A stretch of 20,232 nucleotides of DNA from DALYJJ01 sp031969915 (GTDB lineage: Bacteria; Acidobacteriota; Terriglobia; Bryobacterales; Bryobacteraceae): NCBI GenBank assembly GCA_031969915.1, contig DALYJJ010000112.1, positions 1 to 20,232 of the forward strand, in the 5' to 3' direction. Positions 15,213-20,232 of the stretch are shown piece after piece (positions within the stretch are counted from its first letter, which is position 1; each line of letters begins with the position of its first letter). Under the pieces are notes generated by a model that did no database searches, was not told where the DNA came from, and saw only the letters and a program-made list of their open reading frames with translations. Both the position numbers and the translations under genes were made by a program.

Positions 15213-16834
15213 ACGCCATGGCCACCGAAACCAGCCGCCTCCAGCAACTCGACCAGGAAGCCACGCAGGCGAAGATGCTCGCCTCGCGCTATCGCTGCGA
15301 GTTCGTGGACCTGAAGGAAGCGCGCATCGACCATGAACTGTTCCGGTCCATCCCGGTGGACCTGATGTTCCGCTACAACTTCGTGCCCCTGGCGGCGGGC
15401 GAGGGGATCCTGGAGATCGCGCTGGCCGACCCGCGCCACCTCAACCTGATCGACGAGCTCTCCATCCTGCTGCAGAAGAAGCTGCGGGTCAAGGTGGCCA
15501 CGCTCACCCAGATCTCCGACCTGCTCAAGAAAACCGAGCAGAGCCAGCGCGTGCTGGAGGAAGTCACCGAAGGCTTCACGCTGGACGTGGTGGACGAGGA
15601 GAACGCCGACGAGACGCTCTCCATCGACAAGCTGGGCGCCGACTCCGACATCGCGCCGGTGATCAAGCTGGTGGACACCACCATCTTTAACGCCCTGGAG
15701 CGGCGGGCCAGCGACATCCACATCGAAACCCGCGACCAGGAAGTGGCCATCAAGTACCGCATCGACGGCGTGCTGCACTACGCCATGCCGCCCATCGCGA
15801 AGGACTGGCATTCGACCATCATCTCGCGCATCAAGGTGATGTCCGAGCTCGATATCGCCGAGCGCCGCGTGCCCCAGGACGGCCGCTTCCGCGTCCGCTA
15901 CAAAAGCCGTCTGATCGACTTTCGCGTTTCGATCATGCCGACCGTGCATGGCGAAGACGCCGTGCTCCGCGTGCTCGACAAGGAGTCGATGAGCGAGAAG
16001 TTCGCCAAGCTCACGCTCGACGTGGTGGGCTTCTCCGACGTGGACATCACCAAGTTCCGGCGTTACATCAAGGAGCCGTATGGGATGGTGCTCGTCACCG
16101 GTCCCACGGGCTCGGGCAAGACCACCACCCTCTACGCCGCGGTGAACGAAATCAAGAACGACGAGGACAAGATCGTCACCATCGAGGACCCGGTGGAATA
16201 CCAGATCAAGGGCATCACGCAGATCCCGGTGAATGAGAAAAAGGGACTGACCTTCGCCCGCGGCTTGCGCTCCATCCTGCGCCACGATCCGGACAAGATC
16301 CTGGTGGGCGAAATCCGCGACCAGGAAACGGCGCAGATCGCCATCAACGCCGCGCTCACCGGCCACCTGGTCTTCACAACCGTTCACGCCAACAACGTGC
16401 TCGACGTGCTCGGGCGCTTTCTGAACATGGGTGTGGAGCCCTATAACTTCGTCTCCGCGTTGAACTGCATTCTGGCCCAGCGGCTGGTGCGCCTGATCTG
16501 CGATCACTGCGCGTTCAAGACGCGTTACCCGGAGGAGATGCTGGTGGAGAGCGGCATGGACCCCGCCGCCTGGAGGGACTTCGAATTCACCGAAGGCCGG
16601 GGCTGCTTTGAGTGCGGCGGCACGGGCTATCGGGGCCGCACCGCGATTCACGAACTCCTCGACCTGACCGAGCGCATCCGCGAGATGATTCTGGACAAGC
16701 GGCCGTCGTCGGAGATCCGCCGCGTGGCGCGGGAAGAGGGGATGACGTTCCTGCGCGAATCGGCACTCGAGCGAGTGCGCCGCGGGTTGACCACATTGAA
16801 GGAGATCAACAAGGTCACGTTCATCGAGACCTAG
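15209..16834 (+). CDS. pilB: Type IV pilus extension/secretion ATPase (PilB/GspE family)
   Basis: The 541-residue hexameric ATPase has an N-terminal GspE-N/MshEN-like domain (about 20-125) and a P-loop core with Walker A GPTGSGKT at 298-305 and an Asp box in the VTIEDPVEYQIKGI segment. It also has Walker B ILVGEIRD at 364-371 and the His box TGHLVFTTVHAN at about 384-395. A tetracysteine zinc site is present (CDHC 431-434 and CFEC 466-469), as usual for PilB and GspE. It powers polymerisation of pilin-like subunits at the inner membrane, working on PilC. The ATG at 15209 overlaps the pilC stop; ATG 15218 is an alternative. No PilT retraction ATPase is present in the window. Confidence 0.97.
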   Translation: MNAMATETSRLQQLDQEATQAKMLASRYRCEFVDLKEARIDHELFRSIPVDLMFRYNFVPLAAGEGILEIALADPRHLNLIDELSILLQKKLRVKVATLTQISDLLKKTEQSQRVLEEVTEGFTLDVVDEENADETLSIDKLGADSDIAPVIKLVDTTIFNALERRASDIHIETRDQEVAIKYRIDGVLHYAMPPIAKDWHSTIISRIKVMSELDIAERRVPQDGRFRVRYKSRLIDFRVSIMPTVHGEDAVLRVLDKESMSEKFAKLTLDVVGFSDVDITKFRRYIKEPYGMVLVTGPTGSGKTTTLYAAVNEIKNDEDKIVTIEDPVEYQIKGITQIPVNEKKGLTFARGLRSILRHDPDKILVGEIRDQETAQIAINAALTGHLVFTTVHANNVLDVLGRFLNMGVEPYNFVSALNCILAQRLVRLICDHCAFKTRYPEEMLVESGMDPAAWRDFEFTEGRGCFECGGTGYRGRTAIHELLDLTERIREMILDKRPSSEIRRVAREEGMTFLRESALERVRRGLTTLKEINKVTFIET

Positions 16835-16840
16835 CGCGCC

Positions 16841-17740
16841 ATGTCCTTCTTCCACCAGCTTCGCCACGCGCTCAGCGACCCGCCGCCGGAGTACCTGCTC
16901 GAGATCTCCGAAGCCGGCATCGCCATGGCGCGCTCCTCGGCGCCGGGGCAAACGTCGTTCTACGCGCTCGAGCCGGGCGTGCTGACGGTCTCCCCGCTGA
17001 AGGACAATGTCGCGCAGCCCGAAGAACTCGCGCGCGCCGTGGCCACGCTGGCGCCGCCCAACGGCAAGAAACGCCGCCGCGCCGCGCTCATTCTGCCCGA
17101 TTTCTGCACGCGGCTCACGGTGCTCGATTTCGATTCCTTTCCCGGCGACGCCGCCGAACAACTCTCGCTGGTCCGTTTCCGCGTCAAGAAGAGCGTGCCG
17201 TTCGACGTCGAATCGGCGGTCATCAGCTTCGCCGCGCAACCGGCGGCGCCGAACAGCAAACGGCGCGACGTGGTGGTGGTGGTGGCGGCTCTCGAAATCG
17301 TGGCCAAGTACGAAGCCGCCCTGCGCGCCGCCGCGCTGCACCCGGGCCTGGTAACCGTTTCCACGCTCGCGGCTTTGAACCTGGTCCCGAACACGGGCGG
17401 CGCCCCGCTGGTCGCGGCCAAACTCACGGGTCGCGTTCTCACCGTCAGCGCCCTGCATCACAACGTGCTGCGCATGGTGCGCTGCGTGGAGCTTCCCGAG
17501 GTGACGCCGAATGAGGTCTTCGGCATCCTGCAGCCGACCATCGCTTATATGGAGGATGAACTCGAACAGCGCCCCGAGCGCGTCCTGTTGTGCGGCTTCG
17601 GCGAGCCCGACAGCACGATGCGTTCGGACTGGAAGGCGGAGCTTGACGTGGAGATCGAGGCGGTCCACTCGCGGTTCGGCATCGCCGGCCAAAACAACGC
17701 GGGATTGCTCGGCTACATGCAATCCTGGAAGGAGAGCTGA
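16841..17740 (+). CDS. pilM: PilM-like actin-fold protein, divergent
   Basis: Its place between pilB and pilN, its length of 299 residues and its beta-alpha pattern match PilM, the cytoplasmic actin-like protein that docks on the PilN N-terminus. Recognisable parts are YLLEISEAGIAMARSS at about 18-33, AALILPDFCTRLTVLDFDSF, LVRFRVKKSVPFDVESAV and VLLCGFGEPD. The usual phosphate-binding opening (GIDIG..SVK) is degenerate here, and later nucleotide motifs are not obvious, so ATP binding is doubtful. The protein is shorter than typical PilM (about 350 residues). The start at 16841 is 6 bp past the pilB stop. It may instead be a GspL-like cytoplasmic domain, but no membrane segment is seen. Confidence 0.75.
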   Translation: MSFFHQLRHALSDPPPEYLLEISEAGIAMARSSAPGQTSFYALEPGVLTVSPLKDNVAQPEELARAVATLAPPNGKKRRRAALILPDFCTRLTVLDFDSFPGDAAEQLSLVRFRVKKSVPFDVESAVISFAAQPAAPNSKRRDVVVVVAALEIVAKYEAALRAAALHPGLVTVSTLAALNLVPNTGGAPLVAAKLTGRVLTVSALHHNVLRMVRCVELPEVTPNEVFGILQPTIAYMEDELEQRPERVLLCGFGEPDSTMRSDWKAELDVEIEAVHSRFGIAGQNNAGLLGYMQSWKES

Positions 17741-17746
17741 CAGCCG

Positions 17747-18307
17747 ATGCCGCGCATCCAGGTCAATCTCGCCAGCGAGCCGTTCCGCCGCGACCGGCCG
17801 ATCCTGGTTGCTTCGGGGATCGTCGCCGTACTCATGGTGGCCTCGCTCGCGTTCCTGATTTCGCTTTCCGTCTTCGAATCGCGGGAGGTGGCCGAAACCA
17901 AGGCCGCTCTCGCCGCCATCGACAAACAGCTTCTGGCCCTCAGCCAGGAACAGGCCAAGATCAGCTCCGCGCTCAGGCAGCCGGAGAATTCGGAAGTACT
18001 GGACCGCAACCTGTTCCTGAACATGCTCATCGATCGCAAGAGCGTCAGTTGGACGAAGATCTTTTCGGACCTGGAAAGCGTGGTTCCGCACGATGTGCGA
18101 CTGGTGCAGGTCCGGCTGAGCCCGCAGTCGAGCACGCTCGACATGGTGGTGGCCGCACAGTCCAGCCAGCCGGTGATCGAGTTCCTGTTGAAGGTGGAGA
18201 AGTCGCCGCTGTTCGGCCCCACCACGGTGCAGGCAATGCTGCCTCCTTCCCAGAGCGAACCCCTCTACCGCTACCGCGTGAGCGTGAAATATGAGCAGAA
18301 GATTTAG
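17747..18307 (+). CDS. pilN: PilN-like inner-membrane assembly protein
   Basis: The 186-residue bitopic protein has the short conserved cytoplasmic N-terminus (PRIQVNLASEPFRR, like the INLLP PilM-binding motif of PilN). A transmembrane helix follows (about 19-42), then a coiled-coil region (about 47-85) and a periplasmic ferredoxin-like domain with IEFLLKVEKSPLF. PilN binds PilM in the cytoplasm and PilO in the periplasm, aligning the pilus machine. It starts 6 bp after pilM and overlaps the start of the next gene by 17 bp. Confidence 0.85.
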   Translation: MPRIQVNLASEPFRRDRPILVASGIVAVLMVASLAFLISLSVFESREVAETKAALAAIDKQLLALSQEQAKISSALRQPENSEVLDRNLFLNMLIDRKSVSWTKIFSDLESVVPHDVRLVQVRLSPQSSTLDMVVAAQSSQPVIEFLLKVEKSPLFGPTTVQAMLPPSQSEPLYRYRVSVKYEQKI

Positions 18308-18944
18308 CCTGCCCACACGCTGGACGCGCGATCCCCGCACGCTGGTGCGCGCGGGGCTGGGCCTGCTGCTGGCGGCCAACGTCGCCGCCGCGCTTGTGCT
18401 GTTCAAGCCGTGGGGCGGCTCGCCCGAAGACCTGGCGCGCGACCTGGGCGCGAAGCAGAAGCAGTTGCTCACCCAGCAGGCGCAGTGGAAGCGTTCGAAG
18501 GTGCTGCTCTCAAAGGTGGAAGCGGCCCGCACGCAGGGCGACGGCTTCGTGGCCACCTACTTCGCGCAGCGGCGCTCGGCGTATCCGCTGCTGGTCGGGG
18601 AACTCACCCGCCTCGCGCAGACCGCCGGATTCAAGGCCAAAGAACACTCCTTCGCGGGCGAACCCATTGAGGGCAGCGACACGCTCGAAATGGTGACTAT
18701 CATCGGCAACTACGAGGGCACCTACTCCGACCTGGTCCAGTTCATTAACGCACTCGACCGGTCGCCGCGCTTCGTGCTGGTCGAGCAGTTGCAGGCCTCG
18801 CCGCAGCAGGGCACGCCGATGCTGAACGTGAACCTGCGCATGCACGCGTTTGTGAGGAACGACGGTTCGCCGCCTCTGGAAGCACCCGCGCCGCCGGCCG
18901 AAGAGGCCAAGCCTGAAAAGCCGAGAGAGGTGGCCTCGCGATGA
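18291..18944 (+). CDS. pilO: PilO-like inner-membrane assembly protein
   Basis: This 217-residue bitopic protein has a short basic N-terminus, a transmembrane helix (about 18-37: AGLGLLLAANVAAALVLF), a coiled coil (about 45-80) and a periplasmic domain of PilO type. The latter includes YPLLVGELTRLAQTAGF, LEMVTIIGNYEGTYSDLVQF and INALDRSPRFVLVEQLQA. PilO dimerises with PilN. The C-terminal 30 residues are Pro/Ala/Glu-rich and probably disordered. It starts inside the pilN gene, and its TGA overlaps the next ATG (ATGA). Confidence 0.85.
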   Translation: MSRRFSLPTRWTRDPRTLVRAGLGLLLAANVAAALVLFKPWGGSPEDLARDLGAKQKQLLTQQAQWKRSKVLLSKVEAARTQGDGFVATYFAQRRSAYPLLVGELTRLAQTAGFKAKEHSFAGEPIEGSDTLEMVTIIGNYEGTYSDLVQFINALDRSPRFVLVEQLQASPQQGTPMLNVNLRMHAFVRNDGSPPLEAPAPPAEEAKPEKPREVASR

Positions 18945-19669
18945 AGCTCGGCACAAACGAACCGAAGAAGGTGGCTGCCCTGGCGGTTCTCGCACTGGTT
19001 GCCGCCTACGTGCTGATCTTCAGCGGCGACAGCCCCGCGCCCGGTGGGCCGCAGCCTGCCGCGCCCCGCCCCGCCGCCCAGGTTCCGCCCGCCCTCAAGG
19101 AGTTCGCTCTGCCCGCCGGTCCGGAATCCGCCGTGCGCCGCGGTGCGAACGTGAGCCGGAATCCGAACCTCACCCAGGAGTTCCGGCCCTCGCTCAAGCC
19201 GAAGCGCCCCGAGGACCGGCCCGACCCGCTCACGGCCGATCCCACGCTGCGCCTCGAACGCATGGCGCGCCTCCAGAACATCGGGGCGGAAGGCGGCCGC
19301 CGCAGCCTCTTCGATTTCTCCGCCCCGCCGCCGCCGAAGATGCCGGAGCCGACGATCGTCCCCGGCCCGTTAAAGAAGATGGTGGGCCCGCTCCCGCTGC
19401 CCGAGCCCGTCGCCGCCGTGGCCGTCGAACAGCCCAAGCCGCCGCCTCCGCCCATCCCGCTCCGCTACTACGGCTTCACCAGCCCATCCAAGTCGGGGGC
19501 GCGCCGCGCCTTCTTTCTGGATGGCGAGGACATCGTCGTCGCCGCCGAAGGCGAGACCGTGAAGCGGCGCTACCGGATTGTGCGCATCAGCGGCGGCAGC
19601 GCCGTGGTGGAGGATACTGAACATAAGAACCAGCAGACGCTTCCGCTGGTTCCGGAGATGCAGTCATGA
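18941..19669 (+). CDS. PilP/GspC-like periplasmic protein with N-terminal membrane anchor
   Basis: The 242-residue protein has one transmembrane helix (about 10-28: VAALAVLALVAAYVLIFSG) and a long Pro-rich periplasmic linker (about 30-165, with poly-Pro tracts). A C-terminal beta domain (about 172-238: PLRYYGFTSPSKSGARRAFF, then VVAAEGETVKRRYRIVRIS and TLPLVP) resembles PilP or the GspC homology region. These domains contact the outer-membrane secretin. Classical PilP is a lipoprotein, but no lipobox cysteine is present here, so the topology is more like GspC. Its position after PilM-N-O supports the assignment. Its ATG overlaps the previous stop and its TGA overlaps the next ATG. Confidence 0.7.
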   Translation: MKLGTNEPKKVAALAVLALVAAYVLIFSGDSPAPGGPQPAAPRPAAQVPPALKEFALPAGPESAVRRGANVSRNPNLTQEFRPSLKPKRPEDRPDPLTADPTLRLERMARLQNIGAEGGRRSLFDFSAPPPPKMPEPTIVPGPLKKMVGPLPLPEPVAAVAVEQPKPPPPPIPLRYYGFTSPSKSGARRAFFLDGEDIVVAAEGETVKRRYRIVRISGGSAVVEDTEHKNQQTLPLVPEMQS

Positions 19670-20232
19670 GGCAGGAAGGCGAACGAGGGTTTGCGCTGCT
19701 GCTGGTCTTCGCCATGGCCGCCGCCGTGGCCATTCTGCTGTATAGCGAATTGCCGCGCGCCATGTTCGAATCGCAGCGCGCCAAAGAGCAGTTGCTGGTG
19801 GAGCGCGGCGAACAGTACCAGCGCGCCATCGGCCTCTTCGTCAAGAAATTCCAACGTTATCCCGCGGCACTGAAGGACCTGGAGGAAACCAACAACATTC
19901 GTTTCCTCCGCAAACGCTTCAAGGACCCGATGACCGGCAAGGACGAGTGGCGCTTGGTCCACACCAACGGGATGATGCTCACCGATTCCGTCGTCCAGAA
20001 GGCCCAACTGGGGCCCGACGGCAAGCCGATGCAACCCGGACAGCAGATGCAGGGCGGCATGGGCGGCATGGGCGGCATGGGTGGCGGCGCGCCCGCCCAG
20101 GGCGTGATCGCGGGCATGATGGGGTTCCCCGGCGGGCAGCAGCCGCCGAGCGGCCCCGGCCAGCCGTCGTATCCGGGTCAGCCAAGTTATCCGGGACAGC
20201 CGGGACAGCCCGGCGACCCCGGCCAGCCCGAG
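19666..20232 (+). CDS. Prepilin-like protein with Gly-Met and collagen-like repeats (C-terminus beyond window)
   Basis: The 189 visible residues start at ATG 19666 (ATGA overlap). Residues 1-8 (MRQEGERG) followed by FALLLVFAMAAAVAILLY look like a class III prepilin leader: a charged leader ending in Gly, then Phe and a hydrophobic helix. The usual Glu at mature position 5 is replaced by Leu. A long helix follows (YQRAIGLFVKKFQRYPAALK) and then LRKRFKDPMTGKDEWRLV, a pattern shared with pseudopilins of the GspG type. After residue 125 come low-complexity repeats (GGM units, then PGQ-rich). The protein remains open at the edge. It probably belongs to the same pilus/secretion operon; the minor-pilin role is an inference. 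Confidence 0.7.
   Translation, partial: MRQEGERGFALLLVFAMAAAVAILLYSELPRAMFESQRAKEQLLVERGEQYQRAIGLFVKKFQRYPAALKDLEETNNIRFLRKRFKDPMTGKDEWRLVHTNGMMLTDSVVQKAQLGPDGKPMQPGQQMQGGMGGMGGMGGGAPAQGVIAGMMGFPGGQQPPSGPGQPSYPGQPSYPGQPGQPGDPGQPE
20053..20079 (+). repeat. Tandem 9-bp repeat GGCGGCATG, three copies
   Basis: Three exact in-frame copies encode GGM GGM GGM in the prepilin-like protein, continuing as GGG. Slippage could change the copy number without shifting the frame. Confidence 0.9.
20152..20232 (+). repeat. PGQ-rich degenerate repeat region
   Basis: The bases encode repeated PGQPSY and PGQ/PGD triplets (collagen-like Gly-X-Y spacing in the last part). The repeats are open at the window end, so the length is unknown. 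Confidence 0.7.

Noticed and set aside
15170..18556. A 1128-codon open frame on the minus strand opposite pilB-pilM-pilN
   Set aside because: It is His/Arg/Asp-rich without domains and lies antisense to clearly recognisable pilus genes. Long antisense frames are common in GC-rich coding DNA.

Overview
This window looks like a draft-quality chromosomal segment of an Acidobacteriota bacterium, probably of the Bryobacterales/Solibacteraceae type. That placement is an inference. It rests on high GC content, frequent GTG starts, a very large TonB-dependent receptor with an N-terminal carboxypeptidase-regulatory-like domain that ends in a beta-barrel signature, a J-domain/winged-helix protein, and a pilC-pilB-pilM-pilN-pilO-pilP style operon downstream of a lolA gene. 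A run of 28 N (8596-8623) shows that the assembly is gapped.

Layout. The left edge (1-568, minus) is the N-terminal part of an ABC exporter. It is divergent from a J-domain protein (about 705-1259, plus), which converges on an Rrf2-family regulator (1282-1752, minus). A 250-bp intergenic region follows with a recognisable sigma70-type promoter, an operator-like inverted repeat and leader hairpins. It drives a plus-strand unit of three genes: a GAF-like/ANTAR RNA-binding antiterminator broken by an in-frame amber codon, a secreted TlpA-family thioredoxin, and an Oar-like TonB-dependent receptor (3939-7211).

The minus strand from 11227 to 7242 is a tightly packed housekeeping operon: phoH-like ATPase, ybeY endoribonuclease, corC/hlyC CBS protein (containing the N gap), era GTPase and a small BON-domain protein. 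Stops and starts overlap or are separated by only a few bases. Upstream of it lies an orphan ECF sigma factor (11428-12063, minus), divergent from an XRE-cupin regulator (plus).

The right part, all on plus, starts with rpiB (12867-13310) and a LolA-like lipoprotein carrier (13343-14005). It continues into a type IV pilus/type II secretion-like assembly operon: pilC platform protein, pilB ATPase, PilM-, PilN-, PilO- and PilP/GspC-like inner-membrane proteins, and a prepilin-like protein with Gly-Met and collagen-like repeats that runs off the window edge. Most junctions there are overlaps or short gaps, so the set is very likely one transcript. A secretin gene would be expected just beyond the edge.

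The least ordinary spot is 1750-2640. There an Rrf2 repressor gene, a promoter embedded in an inverted repeat, mutually exclusive leader hairpins and an ANTAR gene split by a single TAG lie directly upstream of a TlpA/TonB-receptor pair. I did not find a clearly new multi-gene defence or mobile system, and I saw no CRISPR, IS element, rRNA or tRNA.
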